From Stictocephala bisonia (lineage: Eukaryota > Arthropoda > Insecta > Hemiptera > Membracidae): a DNA stretch of 64,000 nt. Location: assembly GCA_035578905.1 (NCBI GenBank), contig JAQJVL010000287.1, positions 713,501-777,500 of the forward strand. The letters run 5' to 3'. Below are positions 21,199 to 33,080 of the stretch, in pieces; the stretch's first letter is position 1, and the number at the start of each line of letters is the position of its first letter. The notes beneath the pieces were generated by a model. The model had not been told where the DNA came from and searched no databases. It saw nothing but the letters and a program-made list of their open reading frames with translations. The translations under genes were made by a program, and so were the position numbers.

Positions 21199-21800
21199 AT
21201 TTAATGTTATTAATTATAAGCTAAAACACTACAGAGCATTGGCAATCCAAAGTTTAAACAACACTAACAGGAAATGATCACTAGTCAAAGAACTATCACC
21301 AACTGAGCTTCATCTATGTCCAAGCATTGAATGTGAGGGGGGGGGGGTTCATGTCACCACTTGCAGGGACATGCAAGTACAGACAGGCTGTATTGACAGT
21401 TGCAGTTGTCTACACCTCAATCCCTGCAAAACTCTCATTGACTTGTTGCAACATGATACCAATTGTGTAAGATTATGAGTAACTATTTTAAAATATTCCT
21501 CAGGTACTAACATATATTTTTACATCATGTATTTTATAAAATGTATTTAATAATATTATATTTTAGAACATGAATAAAAATGCATAAACATATACATTTT
21601 GACAGTATAATAGATCTAAGCAAATTATTTTTCCTAAATTGCGCAAGTGCTATTTTGTGGTTATGAGTATTGTTTATTTATACCATTATTTTTCTGGTTT
21701 TAAATAATTTTTATTGTAAACCCTAAGTAGGTTTAAATAAGGAATATAATGTTTTGAGCATTAAATGTAAGTTTATTGTTAACATAATGATTTAAACAAG
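21199..21800. other. 5' non-coding region of the long-TIR element gene
   Basis: Non-coding sequence between the gene start and the right arm. It contains a run of G (21338-21347) and an otherwise AT-rich tract. The promoter of the transposon gene would be expected here or in the arm, but no clear core element was seen. Confidence 0.45.
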
Positions 21801-22526
21801 CCCTTGTTTGCTAACTTGACACGCACACACGAGAAAAAGGGTAGCGCTTTAACTGAAATTCAATGCTGTATATCTCTAAATGTAGTTAAGTCTGTCATAA
21901 TTTTTTTATGAGATATTCCTATTTGTATAAAGAACATTCTGTAAAATTTTCATTTATTTTCATTCAGTCCCTTTTTAGTTATTAACCGTAGAAAATTGAC
22001 ATTATTAGGCTTTCGGCCATTTTTGAAAAGCTCTAGAAAAAAAAGGAGAGCATTTTCAGGGCTAAAACTTTCAGTAGGTAGTTATATTAGTTTTCAACAA
22101 AGAAATAAAATATTAGTAGTGAGTCTCTTTTCCTTCTTAAACTTTTATGGTCTTAAAAAGTAACAATTGATGATTTTCTTCCGAGATTTTCCAGAACAAG
22201 TTTGACTGACTTTCTTGCACAAAAGAAACATTATTATAATGTCAAATTGAAGTTCATTTTATGCTGAACACACTGGTTTTTGGATTATTCTGATATCTTT
22301 AAAAATAGCTTGGCAATTAAACTTTTCGCAAACCGTGTATTTTACTAAAATCTGCAAAACCGCCATTTTAAAAATGGCCGCCAGGAGAAAACTGGCTTGT
22401 AAAATTTTTTCAAATGGTGTTTTGTAATTGTCTACCCATAGGGAACTCATAATAAAAAATTAGGCAAATTAAAAATGTTGAGCAACTAATTTTATTTTTA
22501 TTGGGTGATTTGGAATGGATTGACCC
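21801..22526. repeat. Right inverted arm of the long-TIR transposon
   Basis: It is the reverse complement of 15786-17568 minus the piggyBac insertion. At the position matching that insertion it reads GTTATTAACCGTAG, a single unfilled TTAA. This gives a direct pre-insertion reference for element 1 and defines its boundaries exactly. Confidence 0.92.
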
Positions 22527-22757
22527 AAAACCACGTTCTACTCATAGGATACTGCAGAAGTGCGGGACCTACTAGCAAGCAAACCCGGCAAAGGCTGGGC
22601 GAAGACTGATTTATTAATGTGAGTGAGGCAGTATGGCTGACCAGACGGTTATCAGCCACCAACAGTGACAACCGCTTGGCCAACTAGACGGTCACGAACC
22701 CACTAACGGTCAGAAAGTGTGACTGACTTTACGGTCACGTAGCACTGAATGTGTTAA
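22527..22757. other. Probable piggyBac-like element end, partner not found
   Basis: It ends TGACTTTACGGTCACGTAGC then ACTGAATGTGTTAA (TTAA at 22754-22757). ACGGTCA-type words recur (near 22645, 22687, 22706, 22731), as in subterminal repeats of piggyBac-like elements. The long-TIR transposon may have landed in it and displaced the other end, but no second tip was located. Confidence 0.4.
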
Positions 22758-23220
22758 GAGTAGGGCTTTGTAATGTAGAAGATATACCATGTATTGTAAT
22801 TAGTAATATCCTTACGGAAATAAAAAAAAAATGTGTCATTTAATTATTATATTTGATTAGATAAGTCATGGCTTATTTTTTAACTATATTTTGATTTACT
22901 TTCTTAAATGTTATAGTTTTTATTTTAAAATTATCTGAAGATTAAGTTTTTGTAAGATTATTTCTATAATACTTAAAAGTTCAGAAAGTGTCTAATTAAT
23001 AATACGTTAAGAGGTAACAGTAAAACAGTTTCAAATTCAAACTAAAAACAGTACTACACTGATGTATCATTTTCTGAGATAACATCTCTTTCTTAAGTAA
23101 ATAATGTAAAATCTGAGGCTAGTTTAAATTGTCTACTCTTAATACTTCATCCATTGATCTGCCTGAAAGAAAGTGTTTTGACGGAATCCTATATTGAAGA
23201 AGACATCTTACGTCTTGTGT
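22758..23220. other. Intron, nothing recognised
   Basis: AT-rich sequence between the piggyBac-like end and mir-13b. No gene or repeat seen. Confidence 0.5.
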
Positions 23221-23292
23221 AATTGGCCCGTCAAAATGGTTGTGAAATGTTGTTTATGATTCATATCACAGCCATTTTTGACGAGTCCAATT
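23221..23292 (+). ncRNA. mir-13b: mir-13b precursor
   Basis: The 3p mature sequence at 23264-23286 begins TATCACAGCC, then ATTTTTGACGAGT. It has five Ts where the fly form, as I recall, has four. The 5p arm CCCGTCAAAATGGTTGTG pairs across TTGTTTATGATT. The outer stem AATTGG/CCAATT (23221-23226 and 23287-23292) is perfect. It is separated from mir-13a by about 11.7 kb, mostly transposons. Confidence 0.96.
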
Positions 23293-24135
23293 GCAAGTGA
23301 AGATCGTCAATTACAAGCTACAAGTAACCCTAGGCATCCATCCAACAACTACATTTGTCCTTAATAGTAGCTACTATCTTACTTAGTTCAAAATAAGTTT
23401 TACCGTTAGTGGTTTCTAGGTTTATGTTTATTAAATATTAGCATGTAGGTAAGTAGGTAGGCAAAAAAAGTAGGTAAGAACTCTTTTCTAACACCAGGTT
23501 ACAAGGAAACTAAGTTTGAATTACTTCACTTTTATCCCAGTTTGTAGTAACTCAAGTTAATTTTATGTGTTTAAAATCTGTGCAAAATTGCGATTTTGTA
23601 CAAATTTAAGGTATTTTATCTAGTCAAGTAACTTATGTTAATTAAAGATTTCTATCATTAAATATGTATATTTTAAGGAGTATAATTGCTGCGTAGGCTA
23701 TGCAATGTTACTTTTTGTAATAATTAAGAAAAGTTATAAACTATTATTACAAAGCAAGATAGTACAAGCAAGAATGTAACTAATTATGCAACAGCCAAAA
23801 AAGTTTGGTTGTCTTTCATTAGTGTGTTGTTTTGTTAGAAACGTAAGTTTTTCTCAGATAAGTTTCATATATTTTCTGGGGTACAAATTTCCAACTTCTC
23901 AGGTAAAGAATTAATATTTGTCACTTGTAAATCAGTTGACTTCTCTTTGTATAAGAGAGTATGTGAAATAGTTACACTTTGCAGTTATTTTAAATGTACT
24001 TTGAACAGCTTAGTTTCATTCATTGTTTGTTGTTCTGCTTTTTTTACCAGTCACAATAACACAACATTTTTCTTGAAAGAATCTTATCTAGCTCTTTATT
24101 GTTCTTCTTAACTGAGTTTTTATTAATTCGAATAT

Positions 24136-24190
<55 letters not shown>

Positions 24191-24715
24191 GTTGATCAAT
24201 TAAAATTAATACATTCTTTAAGAGTCACTAATTTAACATAAGATGTCTCTGATTTTATTTTATTGTAAGTGTAGCGTAATATAAACATTAAGCAAAGATA
24301 TTAGATATTAATGAATAATACTATTTGCGAAGATTCAATTTTACCAACTCTGTATATTGTGAGACATATTATCTTATTGTCTGTAAATGCTTTAAGTTTG
24401 TAACCTGACATGATTGACAAGGGTACACGGTAGTTTCCCACCAATTGGTTTCCATTCTCACCAATATGTAGAAAGAGGACATCTTATCTTATTGTTCTCA
24501 TTAATGTTTAGATTTTGTGTGAGTGCATAGCAAGCACTTAATTGAAACTAGATATATTTCATAGGTTAAAAGCATTGTTTGAAGTGTCTTACATATATCA
24601 CTAGTTTTAGAGAATGGCTAAAATATATGTTATTAAAATGGATGTATTGTATTATTGAAAGCCACTGTGTTATGTATTATCACATTCAAGTGAACATGTG
24701 AGCAGCGTCAGGGGT
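23293..24715. repeat. Intron with a (TA)n microsatellite at 24141-24187
   Basis: Non-coding spacer between mir-13b and the next mir-2. The only clear feature is an uninterrupted TA dinucleotide run of about 47 bp. Confidence 0.8.
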
Positions 24716-24788
24716 GAGTTATGCTCACAAAGTGGCTGTTATATGTGTTTGTGTCTCATATCACAGCCAGCTTTGTTGAGCGCAAACC
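24716..24788 (+). ncRNA. mir-2: mir-2 precursor (second copy, TTGTTGAG variant)
   Basis: The 3p mature sequence at 24759-24781 begins TATCACAGCCAGC and ends TTTGTTGAGC, differing from the first copy at one base (A to T outside the seed). The 5p arm GCTCACAAAGTGGCTGT pairs with ACAGCCAGCTTTGTTGAGC, and the loop is near GTGTTTGTGTC. It corresponds to the miR-2 variant with GUUGAGC known from other insects. Confidence 0.96.
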
Positions 24789-27693
24789 ACACCACAGCCG
24801 TCATCTGCTCGAATCAACTGCAACTGTGAATTGTTTTAGTTAACATTAATGACTTTATATTTATAATTTTAAAAGAACTATAAAATATAGTTAATATTGC
24901 AGTGTCCTGTAAGAGTTGATCATACTGTTGAATAAAGTAAATATTTAGCATAATTTACAATGTATATACTGTAATAAGAACCTTAGTGGAAATAATCCAA
25001 AATCTGTGATGTTGGTTCTTGGTTTTTTTACATACACAACATTGGATGTGCCTGAACTGTGAATAATCACTGGTTCTTAATTAAATTACGTGCACTCTTT
25101 TCATTTTTTAATTTTGGAACTATTATTTGATTGTTATAAAAAGTTCAAGCAAGGAAAGTGTTGTCGTGTTACTAGCACACGTGTTAGAAGGGCACAAGGG
25201 TTGAAGCGTGTTAGGAGCGCACAACCCATCTACCTATGGCCCGGAGGGTCCATTTAGACCTGCCGGCCGTCCGGTATAATCCCCTGCCATAAATGGATTA
25301 AACAAGGTTGAGTGCACATCCTAGCTCAAATTAAAATATTTGTGGATAGAGAATTTATTTTAACATAAACACGACAGATGACAAAGTAAAATTATTTAAT
25401 TATATTTTAGTTTTTGTCCCAATTCAATACAACATTTTTTTTGTGTTATAAGCTTAAGTTAAGGAGTACATGTTTAGTAACAGTTAATTACAAGTATTGA
25501 GTATAATTGTCAGCAACAGCTAATAACTTATACATAACATATACTCTATTTCATATTGAGAATGGAGTGTGGTAAGCCCATGAGCAATGCTTATCAAATG
25601 GGAGTTTTTGAAGTACAGCACTGTATAAAAACGTTAGCTCGCTGATAAAAAGTAATCATAAAATCAAATTCTGTTATTAAAGGTATAAAAGTAAAAAAAA
25701 GTTAATAATTTAAAAAAATTACCATATGCTTTCAAAATGTATAGCCCTTGGAGATTCTGTTTTTAGAGGCCACAATTCAATTACACTGCATTTTAAGTGA
25801 ATAAATATTGATTGAACATTTTGAAATTTTGTGTAAACTTGATACAGAAGTAGTGGATGCTTACTGTGTTAGTATGAATTGATTATATAATAAAACTAAA
25901 GTGTAATAATATAATAGGAGTAAAAATTAGTTAATATATTTGAGAAAAAGACATGGAAAAGTCGACCTGTGAGGAATTTTTTTATTTTTTGGTCAGGTAA
26001 GTTTCGTCAGCGGGAAAGTTGAAGATGAAAACTGGTACTTTATTTGAAACTTTTCACCAATATGCATAGTTTAGTCGGTAATAAGTGACAAATAAACATG
26101 ACTGTGCAGCGCGCGCAGTTGTCATGTTGGTGAGTTGGCCTCACTCTAAACCATCCACGATTCTATCGGTGCTAGAATATTAATCCATGAGAGGTATTAT
26201 TTTTTTTATATAAAACCTATTATACTAAAATATGTTGTTTAAAGTAGCATTTATAATATTAGGCAATGAAAGTTGCAGGCATGAAGCCAGTTATTATTTT
26301 TCAGTTATTTTAACAGGAAATCAAATCTAGAATCTACAGTTTCCGGTGACAACTGCGTCAAGGTACTATCTACAATATTTACAAGAGTAAATAGCCAAGC
26401 ACTTTCAACTCTACGTGGTCAGATTCCACGTTAATCTGCAACTTAGTTTCCTGGTTAAAGCAGTTGATAAATGGCATGAGCTTTAGTCAATTTCAGTTTT
26501 TAACCAGACTACATGTCATTCACATTCATTTTACACTTATGTAAGAATTCATGTTGTTCCTAAAATACACACAAGCTCTGTTGGTGTTTCAAATCTGAAT
26601 AATTCTCTGAATAGTTGGGTAAAACAGTTTATTTTACAGTGTGACGTTTAGTTTTAGTGTCTTTGTTTTCATTTTTCTGTGTTTCGTGTTTTAAAAATAT
26701 CAATGAACTACCTTGGCTAGTCACATAAATCTAAATAATGTGTTTACAAAATGTATAAACAATAAATGATAGAATTGTAAACTTAAACTCTGTTCTATTT
26801 TATTCTATGATTTAAATATTTGTCTAAATAAAGTAACAATTAACATGAAATTGTATTAAAATCTAAAGTATACAATTTCAATAATTGAAACTATTTCAAA
26901 TATAAATTGAATATGCCGTTAAATCAGAAACTGTTATAGGAAAAATTGCATGTTTGAACATTTAAAAGTTATTCTGGCAGTATGTCACTATTTTGTTCCA
27001 GTCTGTCTAGCATTTTATTTATCAGTTTATGAAGTCATCAAAGCCCAACCTGAAAACAAAAGAGTTCAAGGTATCCTAAAATATTCTTTGTTACTATAAT
27101 CCTTTAGTCTCAATTATATGCTCAAAGTGACCATCACAATCACTAATGCATTGGTTTTAATATTCCTAAGAATTATGTTGTTTACTTTGTTCCTTTTCAT
27201 TTTACTTCATTTTTCTGTTTGAAGTCGTAAGTTAGCCTTTTTGTGATATAATTGAATTTCCTTCTTTTTTAAAGCCAATCAACCATTGTTAAGATAACAG
27301 TTTTTCACACACACCCATTTCTCGAAATTTGTCTGATTCATTTGACCCAGTATAAAGCTAGATCAATTGTCATACTAAAAAAAAAAAACTGACTACCAAT
27401 CAATATATAAGTTGGATGATCCCAGTTTTTACACAAACCCTTAATATAGGTGGTACCTGCACTCCTATATTAAGTGCATTAGTCACTCAGCTTTTTGTTA
27501 ATAGTTCCTAAATCTGCTCTCATTAATTCAAGACTATTACTTTATATTTATTATCAATACAAACTTTGTTCTGATCTTCAAATAAAAAAATATAGAAATT
27601 AGTGTTCATTCATTTGACCCACCACTCAATATACTTATTTGAACTTGGAAATATGTATGCCAAATACATAAAGGAAACTATTGTCTGTTCATA
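24789..27693. other. Intron with a GC-rich patch at 25160-25290
   Basis: Mostly AT-rich. The patch contains CTAGCACACGTGTTAGAAGG, GGCCCGGAGGGTCC and CCTGCCGGCCGTCCGG and is compositionally foreign to its surroundings, so it is probably a transposon remnant of unknown type. No hairpin with the miR-2 core and no coding exon seen in the remainder. Confidence 0.45.
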
Positions 27694-28668
27694 CGAGGTA
27701 TAGTCAAAAAGTTCCTGGAATTGGTTGAGATATGTTTATTGGACAAAGATAAAAACTATCAAACCTTTTATCCTTTAAAATAGTCTTCTCCTAGAACAAA
27801 ACACTTATCCCTACGATCATACAGACAGTCAAAACACTTGATACTAATTTTTAAAATGCATTTCAATACTTTTATCACATTTTTTTCTAACAGCTTTAGC
27901 ATCTGCAAATAGATTTCCTTTTATTAATATTTTCACCATGTGAACAGGAAGAAATTGGCCGGCATGAAGTCAAGCGAGAATGTACGTGGTACTTCAATGG
28001 GTATTTACGTACTAACGTGAATCAATTTGCGTGGGTCATGCAGCAAAAACCAATTGTTTTCTGCTCATTTTTCAGGCTGTTTCCTCCTAATGGCATCTCA
28101 TACCTAAGAACTTTAGTGTGGATAAATTTACCTTATATGTGATATCATCAATTGTTAATCTTCAGTTTGCCTAACTCGCTCAATGTTTTCGTCTCTGGTT
28201 GCAGTCAAAGGGCGTCCAATATGTAAGTCATCTTCAATGTTTATATGACCTTCATGAAAATGTTTGTTTTTTTTGTAAAATTGGCTTTTCTTCATCGCCT
28301 TAATTTCGTTTGCTTGGTTTTATTTGTTTATTTTACATATGTCAATGACATTTTACAGGTTTTTGACCCAATTACAAAATATTATTAATATAAACAATAA
28401 TTGTAAATTGAGAAGTGTCCAGTTTTAGTATGATCTTCTAATAAACACATCACCAATTTAAGATATAGAAATAATACACTGATTGTACTAACAATATACA
28501 AATAAAAGTGCTCTCCACGGAAGAACAATGGCGGCTGGGCTATACTCGCGCTGCCTCTATTCCTTCTCCAGGAGTAGTACTAGCTCATAGACAACGAAAT
28601 TCCCACCGGCAATGACGCTGTGTGTCTCTCTCTGGACATTGATTCCAGGAACTTTTTGATGTACCTTG
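27694..28668 (-). mobile_element. mariner-like element relic
   Basis: The left end CGAGGTATAGTCAAAAAGTT then CCTGGAAT is mirrored at the right by ATTCCAGG then AACTTTTTGATGTACCTTG, and both ends are flanked by TA. This tip form is widespread in mariner-type elements. The minus strand has short transposase-like stretches around 27900-28090 (reading through YILA-LHAGQFLP) but is full of stops. About 975 bp, decayed. Confidence 0.8.
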
Positions 28669-30016
28669 TATATATTGTAATGAGTTAACTACGCAAATTT
28701 GTTATAAAAGTCCAAGAAGCTATTTACAAAATAACCATCGCTAAACCATTGTATCAATCAAACCTAAGTACTTCATTTGCTGCTGATATATTATGCCATT
28801 TATGGAAGAAAACAGAGGGAAGTTGAGAAGAAGGCGGGGAGTGCATATATAAAATTGATTCAAGAGATAGTACTTCCTTCTGAATTGAAGTTCCTCATTG
28901 AATTTTTAACACCTTGACTCAGACCGCATTTTCTTGTGGGTAGCAGATGTTTGTCTTCTATACAGTGGGCTGTTCAAAACTATGAATTTGAATTCGCTTA
29001 CCAAAAAATCTCAATAAACAGCAAACATTTATATCTGCAGATATAAATATTTATATAACAATTTATATCGGCTGGATTAAGATTGTTTGCAAATACAAAC
29101 TTTATTATTGAACAGGAAGGCTTACGGAATATGTTTATTCTTAAGACGCTGATCATCAAGATGCATGCGAATATTTTTGAATAAGTTTGATGAGCGAATG
29201 TAGTCATTTTTACAAACTAAGGCCAACTATTCCTTAGAAAGTGTTTATAATTTATCCTAATGACAAATGAACAGTACAATTACATTGTACTTGGGGTGTA
29301 TGGACAACCAAAGAGTGCCACCTTCCATATATTATTGCTTGAAGTCCACTGAGCTGCTGTTACAGTAAACATTTTGATATCCCTATGTCTTCGGCATTGT
29401 ACAGAATCGGAGATGAATCTCAGCAAAGCCATTATTCCCCTGTGGTAAAAAATTAAACAGGAAAAATGAATGATTTTAATATAGTTTTGAATGTAAACTA
29501 CCCATAAATTCTAAAAAGTAATGAGATTTGTTTAGTTCAATATCTATTTTTTATCTAATGATTACCTTTTACCAAGGATTTGTGATTAAAATAATTTTTC
29601 TAAAGTGTTATTGTTATGTGGCTGCTTAACTTTCAATAATCAGAGTATATATATAGACATTAAATTTATTGTATACAAACTAAGTACTACATCATTGATT
29701 AAGTAGTTAAATGAATTGTTTACTATAGGTGAATCTTTGAATCGTAAATGCAAGTGTATCAGGGATGATTGTAACATTATTTTTCAATTATATGTGAATA
29801 AAAAAGTGTATTTAAATCATACCATTTAAGAAGTTTAATGATTTAATAAGTGAATTATTTTAGTTTGGTTATAGTGTTTTACATTTATAAAAAGAGAATG
29901 ATTTTAAATCACATTGATGTTATTGACATCTTTAAAGTGTATTCTCAGTTCTTATACTATTAATACAGCTGAAAGATTGGTCGGAAGTTTTGATGAAGAA
30001 AGCATCGAAGAGGGCT
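28669..30016 (-). repeat. Intron with ATAAATA-tailed repeat copy 3 at 29128-29285
   Basis: Copy 3 reads TTCTTAAGACGCTGATCATC and later CTATTCCTTAGAAAGTGT, diverged by several percent from copies 2 and 5. The rest of this stretch up to the last mir-2 shows no gene. Confidence 0.75.
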
Positions 30017-30084
30017 CACAGTGCTCGTCAAGGTGGGTGTGAAATGGTTTGCTCATATCACAGCCAGCTTTGATGAGCGCTGTG
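30017..30084 (+). ncRNA. mir-2: mir-2 precursor (third copy)
   Basis: The 3p mature sequence at 30056-30078 begins TATCACAGCCAGC and ends TTTGATGAGC, the same mature product as the first copy. The 5p arm GCTCGTCAAGGTGGGTGTGA pairs across AAATGGTTTGC. The outer stem CACAGTGCTC/GAGCGCTGTG has one G-T wobble. It is the last member of the cluster in this window. A LINE insertion begins about 150 bp downstream. Confidence 0.97.
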
Positions 30085-30239
30085 TGACTCACTCATCATC
30101 ATGTCAACTCACTAAGGACCTCAAGTCATGGTAGATAATAGATAAAAATAATTATTTGTTCTAATCATTATTTATATAAGCCTTAATGTCTACAATAAGT
30201 ATATTACCTTGTAAGCTGTTGAAAATGTTAACATAGATA

Positions 30240-33080
30240 TATTTAGGTTGAGTTTGTGTAGTAGTGAATGTGTTGGTTTATATGGTGGTTGGAATATGGT
30301 GGTTGGTACTTCTGAGTTAAGTATTTTTAAGATAAATAATTTTAGTCTGGTCACTGCTTACTGTAGATCCAACATTTCCAGGGGTGGCTGTGCAATATTT
30401 TCAAAAAATATTTATAATGTTAAAACCTTAGAGAATGTCAATAAATTATCAATAGAACATGTTTGTGAAATTTCTTCTGCTTTTTTTGTAGAGTATAAAA
30501 TTGTGTGCATCTGTATATATAGACCTAATAAAAAAATCTTTCTAAATTTTTAAATGTTTTGTTGAATGTTTGGTATTAGTTTCTAGACTTAGTATAGATA
30601 TTATTTTATGTGGTGATTTTAATATAGATTTTGTTAATAGTAATTGCAATCAAGTAAAAGAAATCAGCAATGTATTTCGTGCTTTTAATCTTAATTTAGT
30701 AACATTAGAAATAACAAGACCTAATATGAGAAAAGATAGAATTGTTAACAATGGAACTTGCATAGACAATATTGTGACCAACATTCAGAAAGATAATTGG
30801 TTTGGTTGTGTTATTCCCACTATTGAATCAGATCATCATGCAGTCATGTTATCAGCTAGATTACAATTTAGTAGTAATTAAATTTATAATAAGAGTTTTC
30901 ATATTACAAGACTTATAAATAAATCAAATTCTGTGCAATTTTGCTCTATGTTAAGTGAATTTAACTGGAAAAATATTTATTTTTTAAAAACCTTAGATGA
31001 TAAATTTAATTATTTTTTTAACATATTTTTAAATATTTTAGATTTTAATTTTCCAGTTAGATTAGTATCAGATGAGAGTGGGAATGGGAAATATGACAAT
31101 CGCTGGTATACAGATGAACTGTACTACTTGAGACAGAAATGTATGGAGTTGTTGGATAATTTTAAATCTACTGGAAATGAAAATTTTAGAAATCAATATA
31201 AAAGAAATAAAAATATTTATAGAAAAATTATAAAACAAGCAAAAGTAAATTACAATTCCAATAAGATTATGACAGCAAAAAACCAGTCAAAAGCAATGTG
31301 GAATATAATTAATAAAAAAATAAGAGATAATGAAAAGAAGCCTAAAGTAAATTTAGACCCTCAGTCCCTAAATTCACATTTATTAAATTCTGTTGAACAG
31401 CTGATCAATAATTTGCCAATATCCAATAACTCACCTGATTACTATACTAATATGCTAAGGAGTATGGATAATTATTTATCAGACGCTCATTTTGAGTTGA
31501 AAGTATTTTCTGTTGAACAGGTTTTTGAAAAAATACACAGGCTAAGTAATAGTAAATGTCTAGATGTTTTTTATCTTAATTCTGACATTATAAAAATGGC
31601 TTCTTTGTATATAGTTGAGGTAATTAGTTACTTATTTAATCTTTGTATTACAGAAGGTAAATATCCAGAATGTTTAAAACGTGTTAAGGTTATTCCTGTA
31701 TATAAAAAAGGTAATAGACAAGAACTAAACAACTATAGACCAATTAGTATTATTCCTGTTGTAAGTAAAATCTTAGAGAGCCTGGTAAATGACCAAGTGG
31801 TGTCATATTTTGAAGGCAACAAACTTTTTGATTACAGTCAATTCGGATTTAGAACTAACAGAGGTACTAAAGATGCTGTCCAAAAGCTCATATCCTTTTG
31901 TCTCGAAGGGCTGGAAAATCGAAATAGTGTATTTTTAAAATTCTATGATATGAAAAAGGCTTTTGATACAGTGTCTCATAAAGTACTATTGCAGAAGCTT
32001 GCCTTTTATGGTTTTGAAAGAAATGCACTGCTATTTTTTTAATCTTATCTCAATAAAAGGTATCAAACTGTTTATTGTAATGGTGTTTACTCTGATTATA
32101 AGGAAGTAATACATGGTGTCCCTCAGGGCTCAATATTGGGTCCAGTATGCTTTATTATTTATATTAATGACTTGCCTGTAAATATAAAAAAAAATAATGT
32201 CAGACTTATTTATTTGCAGATGACTTAGCTCTACAAATACAATGTAAGGATTTGCTAACTTCTACTGTATTATTAAATGAGACAAATAGCATAGTTGAAG
32301 ACTGGTGTAAATCTAATAAATTGTTTTTAAATATAGAAAAAAACCCAACATTTATGTATTAGTTTAAATAATAGGCATGAAAAAAACTATGTTAAATTCT
32401 TAGGTATTTATATAGAATCTGACCTAAAGTGGAAGTTTCATATAGATTTTATTGCAAAAAAACTTGCCAAGGGTATATTCATAATAAACAGGCTAAGGGA
32501 TTCCTTAGATTTCAATGCTTTGCGGTGTGTGTATTTTGCACATGTGCATTCCCATCTCAGTTATGGCACTGTCCTATGGGGAAGTAGTAATTATAAAAAA
32601 AAAACTTTGTGTTGCAAAAAAGAGCTATACGAATGATTTTTAATGTTAATTTTAGAAAACATTGTAAACCACTATTTATAGAAGCCAATATTTTAAGTTT
32701 ACACTCTTTATATATATATTAGACTGCCTAGTTTTTGCAAAAAATAATTTTAGTGAAATTGACAGATATGAATTTGTTCATAATTATTGTACCAGAAATA
32801 GATTTAACATAATGACTAGTCAGTGTCGATATAGCTCTACAATTCATAGTTTTATTGAGCAATCTAAACGATATTTTAATTTATTACCGTACAATATAAA
32901 ATGTTTAAACAATATTCAATTTAAAAAAACACTAAAAAAAATCTGTTGAAACTGTGTCCATATAATGATAATAAATTTATAAATGATGTTAAAGTTAATT
33001 TTAAATCATAGTATAAGACAATTGTGACAGTGCCATGCATGTAAACTTCTTGTAACGGCAATAAAGATTTGAATTTGAAT
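30240..33080 (+). mobile_element. Truncated non-LTR retrotransposon (CR1/Jockey-like)
   Basis: It is 5'-truncated inside the endonuclease domain. It runs through reverse transcriptase and a C-terminal domain (HNYCTRNRF near 32780) and ends in AATAAAGATTTGAATTTGAAT at 33060-33080, a LINE 3' end. A terminal gene frame with APE-type endonuclease followed by RT is the CR1/Jockey plan. It is inserted in host-gene orientation just after the last mir-2. Confidence 0.85.
30248..32380 (+). pseudogene. Endonuclease-reverse transcriptase relic
   Basis: The endonuclease part contains RGGCAIF and IYRPNK, then after a frameshift DFNIDF and SDHHAVM (catalytic DH pair). An in-frame TAA at 30879 is followed by a long frame to 32042 with RVKVIPVYKKGNRQELNNYR, PISIIPVVSKILE, SQFGFRTNRGT and YDMKKAFDTVSHK (first catalytic Asp). 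A TAA at 32040 is followed in frame by [22 protein letters not shown] frameshift at an A-run near 32190 then precedes FADDLALQ (catalytic Asp pair). At least four lesions make it inactive. Confidence 0.88.

Larger units (their letters stand above)
15786..22526 (-). mobile_element. Long-TIR DNA transposon carrying one broken gene
   Basis: The left end, GGGTCAATCCATTCCAAATC, is the exact reverse complement of the right end. Left arm 15786-17568 and right arm 21801-22526 match throughout at high identity once a 1,047-bp insertion is removed from the left arm, giving arms of about 730 bp. AAAA borders both tips (tgAAAA/GGGTC and GACCC/AAAAcc), a possible 4-bp target duplication. Between the arms lie a second piggyBac-type insertion and one minus-strand gene. 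Without the insertions the element is about 4.8 kb. The arms contain ATGGCGGC-type motifs (15931-15957). The superfamily is not identified. Confidence 0.88.
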
